A DNA stretch of 64,000 nt, from NCBI GenBank assembly GCA_035582835.1, contig JAYKAV010003044.1, positions 2,574,627 to 2,638,626 of the forward strand, written 5' to 3'. A program made the position numbers and the translations under genes. The DNA is from Phoebastria nigripes (lineage: Eukaryota; Chordata; Aves; Procellariiformes; Diomedeidae). Shown piece by piece: positions 46,601-58,504 of the stretch. Every line of letters begins with the position of its first letter. The stretch's first letter is position 1. The notes beneath the pieces were generated by a model. It was not told the origin of the DNA, did no database searches, and worked only from the letters and a program-made list of their open reading frames with translations.

Positions 46601-49600
46601 CTTGAGGCCTGCTCTGAGACTGACATAACCATTATTCTCCACAATATCATGCAAAAACCAGATGCATTTAAATAATTCACTTCAATAATGTTTTGAGTAG
46701 CACCTTGCTTTCAAGTCGGGTCTTTAAAGAGAGGTAAACTGCATTTGAGGCATTTCTGTGTGCTGTCTTATCTTCCTAACTATGGTGAGGAGTTTAGAGT
46801 TAAATGCACTTTTTCTTTAGTTTCTTTCCAGGTGAGTTATATTGGAATACACTAAAATCCATGATGCAGCTTTTGGATTGTTGTTTTGGATTTTATTCTT
46901 TAACCTTGGCAATCTTTTGTTGGCGGTGGTGGGTTTTTTGTTTTTACTTTGCTAATGTGAGACTGACTCTGCTTCTTGGTTCAACAGAATGTCTTGAGTA
47001 ACCGTTTTCATTCATATAAATTAAATCAGTGACAGAACACTGGGGGACCTCTTAAGGTGTATTTTATTAGCTATGTGATGAGAAATCTGCAGTTAATTCT
47101 GTTTTCTTTGCAGATGAAATTGTGGCTCTGAAGCGACTGAAAATGGAAAAGGAAAAGGAAGGCTTTCCCATTACTTCTCTGAGAGAAATAAATACTATTC
47201 TGAAAGCACAACATCTAAATATTGTCACTGTCAGAGTAAGGCCACAATCTTCTATTTCAAAAGTATTTTTGTTCTTTAAATATTCCCTCTTGGCTTTTAA
47301 AATGCCTTACAAAAACGTTAGCATTCGCAGCAGAGCTTGTTTCTGTAAACAGTTGTATACTACCCATAAAACTATATAGACATTACTTGTCTCTACGTAA
47401 TCTGATGTTTTGCAAAAATGAGCTGGGTTTTTTTTTCACAGAAAAATACATTTTGTATGGATTTTACCAACAGCAGGCTCCATTTATCCTCTTGCCAGTA
47501 AATTTCTAAAATTCATTTTTGCATGCTTTTTAAATACTGTGTGCTTGTTTTGATCATTTGTTTCTGTGTTTTAGGAAATTGTTGTAGGTAGTAATATGGA
47601 TAAAATCTATATTGTAATGAACTACGTAGAACACGATCTCAAGAGTCTGATGGAAACAATGAAGCAACCATTTCTACCAGGTACTCTTTGCCATATGGTC
47701 TCCTATAATTCAGAAAACTGGCCAACACAAACCTCGGTGTCTTTGGGCTGTACTGACATCGGAGAACTAGCTTTGTACAGTGACGTGTATTGCCTTGGAA
47801 TGTTCTGTGAGTGTTCTTTGGAACAGAGACGTCATTGCTTTTTCTCTGTTTGGTCTGATTTTACTGATACAAGTTAAGATAGGATCGTAGGCTGGGAGTA
47901 CTGATATTCATCGTGATATTTGGCTGATGAATCCAGTTTGCATGCTTAGGGTGAAGTGGAGGTTCAGATGTGAAATTGCAGGAGTTTCCCCTGTGCTAAA
48001 CTGGAAAAGAACACTGGGTTTTAATTTTGGCCACTTCCTATGTTTTTGAGAGGCATTAATTTCTGAGCATTATTTGGATGCATTCCAGCTATCCAAATTA
48101 ATTTTGCTTTATTGGCAGCTCTGTGGGTTTAACTGCTCTTGTTCTGTGACATATTTTTATGGTGCAGTCTATACTGTGCTTTTAACTTGACATCCCTTTC
48201 TTCCCCCTGCCCCCTTCCCTGTTCTCCAAACAAAAAAAATTAAAGACAGATTTCTTCTCTTAAATGTATTTGGCATCTTTTTATCATTTCAGGTGAAGTG
48301 AAAACCTTGATGATTCAGTTACTGCGAGGAGTCAAGCATCTTCACGACAACTGGATACTTCACCGAGACCTGAAAACTTCCAACCTGTTGCTCAGTCATT
48401 CAGGCATTTTAAAAGTAAGAATTACATGAAATAGANGACACTTATGAAAAAGCTTGTATTGCAGAATTACACTGCATTATAGCTATGTCAAGAGCTGGAT
48501 AGAATGTTTTGCATTAGTCTTTAAGACGTATGAGGTGTGGCTTGTAAAACACAGTTGCGAAAGAGTGAACTTTACTATTAAAGTGTAGTAAAGAGACTGC
48601 CTTGCCACAATTGTAAGATTTATGCTAGGATGTGACTAATAAGCATGCTCTAGTGAATACTGGATTCTTTATAGTGTGATGAGAAGCCGGAACAGTGTTC
48701 TCTTCCTGGTGATGCAGCATATTATATGCATCACAGCGTCATTTACTTTTTCTATATCATCATTATCATAGTGTTTGAACCGGGTTGCTCTTTCAACTTG
48801 AGAGACTGTGAGGCATAATAAAGAATATACATCTCTGTAGTCATGCTGAACTGTACAGTTACTGGTGGAGATGGAGATTCTCTTTACAAAGAAGAAGTCT
48901 TTAAAAAAAGTTGCACGCTTTGAAAATCTATCTTTTCACTGACTTCTTACAAAAATCTAAGAGAAAAGCAGTACTAATAAGATCAGGACATAACATTTCA
49001 ATTTTTACTTCTAAATGTTAGATGCCAATTGTATATTGCCATTACTTACATCTTACAGCTGTTACTGTTGTTAAGCCTTTCCCTTTCTCAGGAAAACTGG
49101 ACTTGGAATTTTTTTCTTGCTTGCGAAGTTGAAGTCAGCATCTATTGTTGTTTGGTTTTGGTTTTTTCCCCCCTGCTGTATAAGCTTTCTGTCACGGTGA
49201 TCAGTAACAGGAACTCTTACTTGGCCTCAGGAAGGGAAAAATGTTTTTTTCCCTTCAGTGGAAAAAGACAAGGAAGGCCCATGAGAAACTGTATTCTGTG
49301 TGGCTGTTTTTGAAGGCTGGAAGCCATGCAATAGCCAACATGGCCAACACATATTGGCACCGTTAGTAGACGGTATGGTCAATGTTGGAAATATTGCTGA
49401 TTACCAATTTTCATTTAGGTTGGAGATTTTGGACTAGCCCGAGAATATGGATCTCCACTGAAGCCTTACACGCCAGTGGTTGTGACGCTTTGGTACAGGG
49501 CTCCAGAGTTGTTGCTTGGAGCCAAGGTATGTTTCTCCTTGTTCCTCTGGCTGCTAGAGGAATGACTCTTCAGACTTCATTTTGTAATTTATGAGCAAAG

Positions 49601-52600
49601 TATGAGTATGCTTGATTCTTTATATTGATTTAGAGGTGGAAATTCTGAATCTTCGCTATTATTTTTCCTAATAACACAGCTAAAAAGGTTCCATCTTCCA
49701 CAGACAAAAAGTGGGTGGGTGACAGATGGAGTTTTTCTCCTTTAGAATGCTGATGTGGTAGTGCTGCTGGACTTCTCATAGATTGGTTCAAACTGTCACT
49801 GTCATCTTAGGCAGCTGGATTTTTTTTTTTTTTTTTCTCCCCACTTAGTCTAAAATTTGTGACACCCTAGAGCAGAACAAGGTACTGGCAACATTCTGGC
49901 AATGTTGCCTACCGATTACCTGTTTCATAACTGAAATCTGGACGAAATCAGTAGGGTTCTGTAGGGCTTCAGTGACAAGAACCATGCCAGGAAAAAATAC
50001 TGCACTACCACCAAAAAATGGGTGCAAAAGTGAAAGAAGCCCTATGCTATCTTTTAAAGATGTTTTTGTAATAGGCAAAATGGCTACATTTAAGAGAAGA
50101 GGTGTACCATGGAGACCAGGTTTTGTGCCTGTAACCTGAGATTGCTCTTGTGGCAAAATAAGGGCTAAGGATCTCTGTGAAAGAGAGTGCAAGTTAGAAT
50201 GCTTCGCTAGTTGTGATGCTCTGTTTTGCGAGTGAAAAAGGCAGGCAGCATTGTGGAGACTTGCACGTTTCATCCTGAAGTATTTGTGTATATGGATATT
50301 ACTCACCTGATAATTCACAGTAATTTTAACTTTTAAATAAATACAGTTGAGACCTGTGCCTTGGGTATTGGAATGATTGTATGTGTTCTGTTCAGAGTGG
50401 TAGAATCTTTGGAAAAAACAAAACAAAACAACCAAACCCAAACAAACCCCCAAACCAAAACAACAACAACAACAAAAAAACCCCAAACAACTCAGTGAAA
50501 ATATCTTACTGATTTTATAAGGTATAATATATTCCTTCTTTTCAGGAATATTCAACGGCGATAGACATGTGGTCGGTAGGGTGTATATTTGGAGAGCTGT
50601 TAACGCAGAAACCACTGTTTCCAGGGAAGTCAGAAATTGACCAGATTAACAAAGTTTTTAAGGTAACATTTTTAACAACTTTGGATTCTAACTGGCTGGT
50701 TTTAGAGGCAGGTACATTAGAGTAGTAAGAAATTCAAAGTGCTTGATGCTCTTTGACAGAGATTCAGCCTTAATAAAAGGCTCATTACTCTGATTCTTGT
50801 TTTACAATGCTTAGAGGAGGCCAAGATCATGATCTGTGTTTTGTCCGTTTTCTCTGGATACTTACCAACTCCTATAGCTACATAATGAATAAGCAGAAGG
50901 GTTGCACTCTAGAATGAGTTTATTAAGGAGATACTTTAATTTACAGGATCTGGGTACTCCAAGCGAAAAAATCTGGCCTGGTTACAATGAGCTGCCAGCA
51001 GTAAAGAAGATGACATTCACAGAATATCCCTATAACAATCTACGCAAGAGATTTGGAGCGCTCCTCTCTGATCAGGGGTTTGATCTGATGAACAAGTAAG
51101 TGCTAGATTCTAGGGTATCCCTGGGGAAATGTGTTCACGTGCTATGATAGCGGTGGAAAATGACTTGTAGCGGAGCATGGTATTTCAGTGCATTTAGCCT
51201 TGTCAAAACATGCTGATGCATTTGAAGTTTGTCTGTGATATTCCTTGCAATGCTACTCCTCACTCTCTCGCAACAGCTTTATTCAGCATACCATGCTCTT
51301 AACACCTGCTGTTAAACCTCAGTCCAAGATTATTCTTGCACACCTATATCCTAGAAGAATAGAAAAACGTTTTAGTAGTAGTTTTAGGTCGTTCACGTCA
51401 TGTTTAATTATGTGGTGAGTCAGCTATCGTGCAGTCTGCTGATGGGTCTTGTTAAAACAATTAAATTACAGTTGAAAAAAGGAAAGGCGGCAGTACATTC
51501 TAGAGATCATATTCAAGAATTAGGAAAATAGCAATCTTGTGGTTTTCCTAGATTTTCAAAGTTCATGAGTTCTGTCACATCTGATGTTCTGGCAGTCCTT
51601 TTAACTAACTCTACTGGTGCATTCTGATTGCATTCCAATTCATTTTTCTTTAAAAGGTTGACAATGGCTTGAGAGATTTTTGTTCCCCTCCCTCCCCTAA
51701 TATTCCCTTTAAATTTCATGACATGAAGTGGTGGAAATGATTGAGTTTCAGATCTTACTTAGAACTTGTCTCTGTTTAAAAAAATTAAATGTAAAAAAAA
51801 TTACTTTTTTTTTTTTTTTTTTTTTTTTAAAAGGGGGGAGTTTCAGTCTTTCTAATTTTTAAGAATTATGCTGCTCCAGGTTTTTTAATGAGTTGTGAAT
51901 AATTCATTGGAAGTTGGATAACCTTTCAGAAGGTCCAAGCACAACTTGTCTTTAAAGACGGATATCACATCAGTGTCATCTACTTCTTAATTGCTTTGGC
52001 TATGACAGGGTTATGTCTTCATTATTTTGGGTAAGAATGACAGCACTATAGTATTCATGTGGGTCTGGAACTTGCAGAAACACATGAGTAGGTGTACATA
52101 AGTCAGTGGAACTCATTACATGTACAAATCTTGGATATATAAGTGTTTCCATAGCCAGGGCCAAATACTGTTTGGTAGGATGAATAGTACAGTAAAACAT
52201 GTTTCTGTATTGCGAAAGCTTTGAAATAATCAACCACAAGCTGTACAGTTAAGTTACACTGTATTACAGTATTTTGTGGTGTATCAATACAATCTCAGTT
52301 GTCTTCTCTAAAAAGCAAAGCAGCATTGTAAAATATTTTAACTGAACCATCCTGGATCCCTTTTGAGCTGTATCTGACTACGCATAGGTTCTGAGGTGTC
52401 TAACGATTTATACCTCTGTAAACAGATCCCTACAAAAGCTGTTTTTGATATATAGTTCCAGCTGCAGTTCCATTAATTACAGGTTCATGTAGGAAGCATG
52501 CTTTTAAAATCAGCTAGCTATGTTAGATCGCCCACATGTCAGCAATCATACCCATTAATAGAATTCTTTGTTAAAATTATCAGAAAATTCTAAATTGTGT

Positions 52601-54032
52601 TTCTGAAGAATTTATGATTTTTGGACTAAAATTTTTCTTCTTTCTGCCCCTCTGTCTCTCTTTTTCCCTATTTCATTGTCTTCCTAAATTCTTCTCAGCT
52701 TTTTGACATACTACCCAGCCAGAAGAATTACTGCCGAAGATGGTTTGAAGCATGAGTATTTCCGAGAGACTCCCCTTCCCATTGACCCCTCCATGTTTCC
52801 CACCTGGCCAGCAAAAAGTGAACAACAAAGGGTAAAACGTGGCACTAGCCCACGACCACCTGAGGGAGGCCTTGGATATAGTCAATTGGTAAGCATAGCA
52901 GATCGAGGCAACCGACACAGACTTCTGATGTCCTCGGACATGTCCAAATCCTGATTTTGGAAAAGTTCATGTGGACTGCATTTTGTTAGCCTTCTGGGGC
53001 TTGGGATCCTGAGACTCACCTGTACTTGCATGAAAAAGACACTATGGAAGTCCAGATTTCCCTCTGTTCCTTCTCAAAGGGCAGGTCCAATTACTGTTGT
53101 ATTCACAGTATCATAATTTCAGTACATAATCTGAGAAAGAAATGATGCCTGGTTTTATCACAGTGCAGAACAATTTTTCTTTTGAAAGTGTACATTGTTT
53201 TACCCTTTCAACTAAGCTTTCAAAGCTGCAAATTTATTTTTGAAAAAAATCCAAAGCCTGGTTAAGTTATGCATATCTTGTGGAAAGAAACAGTCTCCTT
53301 TTTCCAATATTTGGAGAATTCAAAAAAGGCAAGGCTGGTGTTCTTTCTATCTGTGGGGGTTGTGCTGCCCGTTTTGAAAAAAAGCTGGCTGAAAAAGATG
53401 CCCGTGTAAGTATGGCATGTTAGAGTCTCAGGTGCCTTAATTACATCAACTTCTTATTACTATTTCCATGTCTCAGCATAGATGAAATGGCACTGTACAG
53501 TTACTGTGCCCAATTTAACAGATGAAGTAGCCTAAAAGTTTGTTCAGCCTTGATTTTTGAGGGTATAAAAATTGACGTGGAGGGTATGCAGAGTGTGTTT
53601 CATCAGGTGCTGAATAAGTGTGGTTTACACTTATTTTTACAGTGTGTTCACAAATTTTTTTCATCTTTTATACGTGCAGTCAAAAGTAGGTAAACAAACT
53701 AGGAATACACTTGAGATGCCTTTCGAAAAGATAACTTTTGAAATAGCAGTGTTTAAAGATCATGAATAACACTCTGCATCGACCTTAGTTATGCTGCCAC
53801 TAAATCAAACATTTGTTTCTCATCTCCTAAAGACACTTTGATTTATTTTTTGTTGTTGTTGTTTAGATTTTTGTGTCGGAGAGGTAAATACATCTGCATA
53901 GACACTTACTGATAAATGAATTGTGATTGGTTTTCACAGGGTGATGATGATCTGAAAGACACAGGTTTTCATCTGACCACCACAAATCAAGGAGCATCTG
54001 CTGCAGGACCTGGTTTCAGCCTCAAGTTTTAA
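37605..54032 (+). CDS. CDK11B: Cyclin-dependent kinase 11 (PITSLRE kinase), complete
   Basis: A nuclear Ser/Thr kinase, partner of L-type cyclins, acting in transcription, pre-mRNA splicing and mitosis. Coding exons: 37605-37715, 38393-38508, 39048-39172, 39765-39903, 40470-40600, 41700-41822, 43009-43104, 43216-43344, 43786-43851, 44466-44641, 45390-45480, 47114-47235, 47575-47680, 48293-48414, 49419-49526, 50546-50662, 50947-51095, 52699-52888, 53940-54032. These give 2,310 bases and 769 residues, all in phase. The start [18 protein letters not shown] equals the mammalian one. Residues about 50-245 are Arg/Lys/Glu-rich, and about 285-330 hold an acidic Glu tract. The kinase domain follows: glycine loop EEGTYGVV (419-426), Lys441, PITSLRE (453-459), HRDLK (from 534), DFG (554-556), APE (579-581). 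The end FSLKF matches mammals. It is slightly shorter than human (about 780-795) because of the linker near residue 248 and a shorter Glu run. It is transcribed in tandem with SLC35E2. Confidence 0.98.
40815..40834. repeat. GT microsatellite
   Basis: A short GTGCGTGTGT-type dinucleotide run in the CDK11 intron after exon 40470-40600. Confidence 0.9.
43216..43344 (+). CDS. CDK11B: CDK11 acidic-tract exon (GAG/GAA repeat)
   Basis: This exon, already counted in the CDK11 model, encodes Ser/Glu-rich sequence with a run of eight consecutive GAG codons around 43280-43305. The same poly-Glu region varies in length between CDK11 proteins, so this codon run is a likely place for length polymorphism. 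The other frame of the exon gives a spurious poly-Arg peptide. Confidence 0.9.
50413..50490. repeat. A/C-rich low-complexity tract
   Basis: AAAACA, CCAAA and CAA motifs without longer periodicity, in the CDK11 intron before exon 50546-50662. On the minus strand it is translated as a Phe/Cys/Gly-rich run inside a spurious long open frame. Confidence 0.85.
51805..51828. repeat. Poly-T run
   Basis: About 24 T followed by an A4G6 stretch, in the CDK11 intron between exons ending at 51095 and starting at 52699. No retroelement body was recognised next to it. Confidence 0.85.
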
Positions 54033-54450
54033 ACTCAACGTGAAAGGGGGACGAAAAAAAAAACCAAACAAAAAAACCCCAAACAAACAAAAAAAAAAAG
54101 AAAGAAAACTGTTCATGTGAGTGGATTTCTGAGTGCCCCAGTTCTGTTCTTCACATCAGGGAGACTAGATGTGTTTCACAGGGAAAAGTCAAATGTCATC
54201 ACAGATTCAAAGGCTCTTGGCTGGGTGTGGAGTATAACTGCTGCATTCCATTAGAGGACTGGAATTAACCTGAAAAGCCAAGGATCATTACAAAATTTGA
54301 CAAAGGAAAACTTGAAGTACAATCCTGGAACAGTTTCTGGTTGTTGTTTTTTGGTTGTTTTGTTTTGGGGGGTTTTTTTGTTTGTTTTGGTTTGATTTTT
54401 TCCTTGTAAATTTGTAGAATTAAAATACATTTTTAATTGTTTAACAGTGT
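54033..54450 (+). other. CDK11B: CDK11 3'UTR
   Basis: Contains an A/C-rich tract (54054-54108) and a G/T-rich tract (about 54340-54395). These share a perfect 16-base complementary core: 54065-54080 against 54369-54384. A variant polyadenylation hexamer ATTAAA lies at 54419-54424, and no AATAAA was noticed nearby, so the transcript may end near 54,440. Use of more distal ends is possible. Confidence 0.55.
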
Positions 54451-57400
54451 GAAGGATTTCATTTCTTCACATGCAGCAAACTTGGATGTTGGTGGCATTA
54501 AGTCTTCTAGAGTGGAAACTTATTCCCCCCGCTGCCCCCAAATCTGTGCTGACACTATTACAACATATGGTCAGCCTGGGCAAACAACTTTTTTTTTTTT
54601 AAGTAAGTAAATTGTATGTGTCTGGATATAGTTAGGGCAAAAAACCGTAACGGTTCTGAGGTTTCTTTCCTGTTGCGTGCCTTGGAGAGAGCTAGGCTGG
54701 GTTGGGCTCGATACTCACTGACAATATTTTTGGGCGCACTACTGAGCTGAACACTGTTTGATGTGTTGTATACATGTATTTACAATGGCACTGGTGCAAA
54801 AGAAGTACTCTATTGTTTTATAAATCAAAAAGATTTAATATGGAGACTTGAAACTTTATTTTCTATAGAAAGTTCTTTTAAATATGCCCTTTTTCCATAA
54901 AAAGAAGAGCTTAGTGTTATTGATTGTATAATGCTGTATTCCAGTCCTTTCTCATAAGATGAAAGACCAGAGGAATCATGTTGGAATATCACAGCCTTCT
55001 GAGTCTCTAATTTATAATGCTATCATTCTTTTCTGGGAACAGGAAGATTTGGAAAATACTGGGGTATTCATGCAGTCAGAACTGGGCACCAGTCCAGTAA
55101 AAGGATTAACTTAAATTATAAACATCCAATCAATTTCAGTGCATTTTAAGAGTTTTTCTGGGTAAAGGCCTTGGAACTGGAATTGGGATGTACTAACATT
55201 GTGGTAAATTTTGAAAACGGTGGGGTTTTTTTCTGTGGAGGAATGCAGAACTATTTTCTCTAGGCCTGAGTGATTGCCTAGTACTGAAGAAGAAACAGTT
55301 CTATTACTAGTCTCGTAACTGAAGCATGCATGGATTTTAGCAAGATTCTTCATAGGTGGAGATCAATAACCCATTGTAAAGCAGGTTTTTTTGCTACGTC
55401 CCACAGAGTACAGGAAAGGAGAGCCATTTTGCCATGGCCTGTGCTAAGCTCTAAAGGATTAGAACGTGACTGCATATTTTGTATTTCAAGCTGTGCTGTG
55501 CATCTTGCACTCCGAGAATTATTTCCTTCCTAGCTTCCTTGGCATTGTTGCAGCCAGTGTGGACATCACTGGAAGATCCATGTTCCTGAGAAAAAGGATT
55601 ATTCATCTAAGCTGGGATAGTTTTAGTAAAACAAAGAAAAACTAATACTGGATTGCAATGGAAATTTAATGTGGTTATGAGAGATATGTGTAACTCCAGG
55701 NGTTTTTTTGTAGAAGGGAAATATCAGCTCTCCCTTAGTGCAACATTGTTCGGTTACTGCATCTCAGCTTTTATTTTGCCTCAATTGTCTATTTTTGCAT
55801 AGAGTGCTTGCCTTTTACGATCCTGAGCTTAACTGTCCATGCAAAGACGCATTTTTAAGTTTTATACTATGCTGTACTCTCAGCTAACCGTGATGGTAAA
55901 ACTGAATCCTAAGCTTATTTATTCATGCAAAATGAATATGTGAGAAGTGAAAGGGCATAACAATACTGAAATGCTAACTGCGCTTTACCAGCTAAGATCA
56001 TTGATATTTAACTTTATAGACAGGTGCTTTGTGTACAGTTAGAAGACATTCTTTGCAACATGGGCTAACAAAACTGGGGTGTTGACACTGACAGGGAGTT
56101 GTTTCCTTTTAATCATACATAAACTTTGCAAAGGCAAGTAAGGAGAGGAAAAAAAGTTAAGGTCTCTTTCACCAGGAACAGTATCATGGTATCCAAGTAG
56201 TTTGAAATTAGGTCTTTTTAACCTGATGCCAGTGTGGAAAATTTGCAGAAACAGATAATTTAAAACAAAAATGGAAGTTCCAATGCATGAGTGTGTGATG
56301 GAATCACAGGATTGTTGTAGTTTAGGTACTTATTTTGTCATTGGTTTATTTTTATTTTTGTAAATTCAAATNGTAATCTAAGAGAAAGTAAGTTTTATTG
56401 CTTACCTTGAGGGTATCACCAAATCTGTGAACTGTTTTCCNTACCAGCAAATCTGCATTTCAGCCAATGGAAGCTGTGTCATGTAGTGTGCCTGCGCAGG
56501 GGGATGGGGAGAGCTTAATTTTTTTTTTCTTGGCTTCTTTACAGAAAATCAAGTGTTTTGTTTCCTGAGTTCCTTGACGATTCTGTTGGGTGACCAGATA
56601 GCCTTGAAATTGCAGACAGAGCAGATTGCATACTGGAGTGCTGTGCCATGCCGTTTGTGTCATTGGCATACCGGACGGATGGCAGAGCCGGGTAACGGCC
56701 TGGTGTCTTAAGCTTGCAACTCGTTTCATTGGTTTCTTTTTCCACTGGCCTTCAGGTCAACATCCAGTTTCTGAAGGTGGCTAATTTCTCCCAGGATAGC
56801 TGTGGCAAAGCAGATCCTTCGCTACCCAGTGCTTACCCTGCCTCTGCCACCACTTTTGCCTTTGCATTCACTTATTGCCCAAACTCCAGCGTGGACACTG
56901 CCTGCCAGAAGCATCAGACAGTTGGAGAGCGCTACAGAGATAGCGGTAGGTTACTGCAATGTAAATAAANGGTATTCAGAGAAATTGTATGAAACTCGGT
57001 AATTGTAAATGATANGTTTAAAAGACAGTGTTATGCTGTAGTGATAAGCGAGATGAAGGACTTTGGATCTACCCAAAGATTAAGCCTCCTTGCAGCTGAA
57101 GTGTTGACGTCCCCCTGCGATAGTTACTGAAGATGACGATGATCAGCTCATTGTTCTTGTTTCTCTTCTCCAAATCCCGAAGACAGAGCTGCCTTGAGAA
57201 GAGATGCTCAGATCCACATGGCGCAGCTCTGGTCTGTTAAACGAAGATGTGCAGAGTTCGTGCTAAATGTCTGCCAGTAAAATTACAGTCATTGCAATTG
57301 TACTGGACAAACAGTAATTATTAGTTTCTTTCTTTTCCCTTCTACTTTTGCTGTCCTAGAAGAGAGGAGAATTTTGCTGATAGAGCCTTTCTGCTCTAAT

Positions 57401-58504
57401 ACAGAGGTTTTCCTAGACTGCTGACCTCTACCGCAGTGCGTGAGATGCTTTGCAGTTTTGTTGGTACTTTTAAGTAGGAAGAAGCTTGTTTCAAGAGGTT
57501 AAGAGGACAACTGAAAAAGGATGAACCTAAGCAAAGAGCAATGTAGGCTGCTTTAATACTGGATAAGGATCTTGCTAAATGTAATGACTGTCAGGGATTC
57601 CTAACTGCGCAAATGAACGCTCCACTGCTGTAGACATCTGAGTGCGCTAGGCCTTGCCTACCAATACTAACGCGATTTCCCGGTTGGATGTGGCATGTTT
57701 ACCTCATCGCTTGCGTGACTGGGGGAGGACAGTGATGGAAGTTACCTCATCTCTGTTGAAGGAGTCATGAGGCTTATTGATCAGACACCTAAAGGTTATG
57801 AGGAGCTGCTGATGGAGGTAAATAGTCTATTGGGATAAGATTACACGAATAATAAATACAAACCATAGGAAAGCGGTTGGGGGGGGAAGAGATGTTCTGT
57901 GGATACTTGAACATGTCAAAATGTGGAATGGAATAATTAGAAGGGGCTTGTTGTGACCCTACATCCTCCTTCTGACAAGTAAAAGAAAAAGTAATATTAG
58001 GTCTTATACTTTTTTATAAGTTCTTCTAGTGCTATGCACCAGGATCTAAAAAAAAAAAAAAAACAAAAAACAAAAAAACCCAGCAAAACACTTACAGAGC
58101 ATAACTGGTCATTTTCCTTCCACAATACCTCTGCCTCCATTGCAACATAGCTGAGCCATCAATCTGTTCATCCATTTGTTTGATGAAGAGTGTTATTCTT
58201 GTTTTTCAGCAGTCCGCAGTGATCCACATAGTTTAACTGCAAAATCTGACACTTCACTTTTTTAAAAAATTTTTTTTTAATTCTCTGTACAGCACATACT
58301 TGATAAATTCTTATCATTAAAACTAATTTGGAAAAGTTTTACATTCCAGTAATCAAGTCTCAGAGTCTCTTTTGCCCAAGGTATGGAAGCAGCTGATTTA
58401 GAAGTTCAGTTGCACTACTGGAGATTAAATATAAAATGCCAAAGACACATTTTGAATTTGAAACAGAACTAGCAGTAATTGAAGTGCTCATTCCAGGGCC
58501 CTCG
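54451..58504. other. Intergenic between convergent CDK11 and MMP23
   Basis: No exon, RNA gene or transposon could be supported. Overlapping short frames at 56460-56745 (-) and 56714-57002 (+) were examined and have no recognisable product. A minus-strand ATTAAA at 58276-58281 could end the MMP23 transcript. An A-rich tract lies at 58050-58080. Confidence 0.5.

Larger units (their letters stand above)
43806..54032 (+). other. CDK11B: Predicted p58 isoform reading frame of CDK11 (internal start)
   Basis: Met331 of the full protein (ATG at 43806-43808) begins [12 protein letters not shown], the equivalent of the internal start that mammals use by cap-independent initiation in G2/M to make p58. 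From this ATG to the stop is 1,320 bases of spliced coding sequence, or 439 residues, the length I recall for the mammalian p58. The alignment is seen in the sequence. Use of the start here is inferred. Confidence 0.6.

Noticed and set aside
49845..50615. 256-codon minus-strand open frame in CDK11
   Set aside because: Its start overlaps CDK11 exon 50546-50662 in antisense, it runs through an A/C-rich low-complexity tract read as Phe/Cys/Gly repeats, and it has no recognisable product.
52889..52954. Alternative CDK11 C-terminus by read-through of the exon 52699-52888 donor
   Set aside because: The frame stays open for 21 more codons, but the donor (TTG|GTAAGC) is good and the next exon at 53940 gives the conserved GDDDL...FSLKF end. 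Retention is possible but unsupported.
56460..57002. Possible small gene between CDK11 and MMP23 on either strand
   Set aside because: Overlapping short frames on both strands without convincing splice partners or known motifs. No protein-coding gene is expected between these neighbours.
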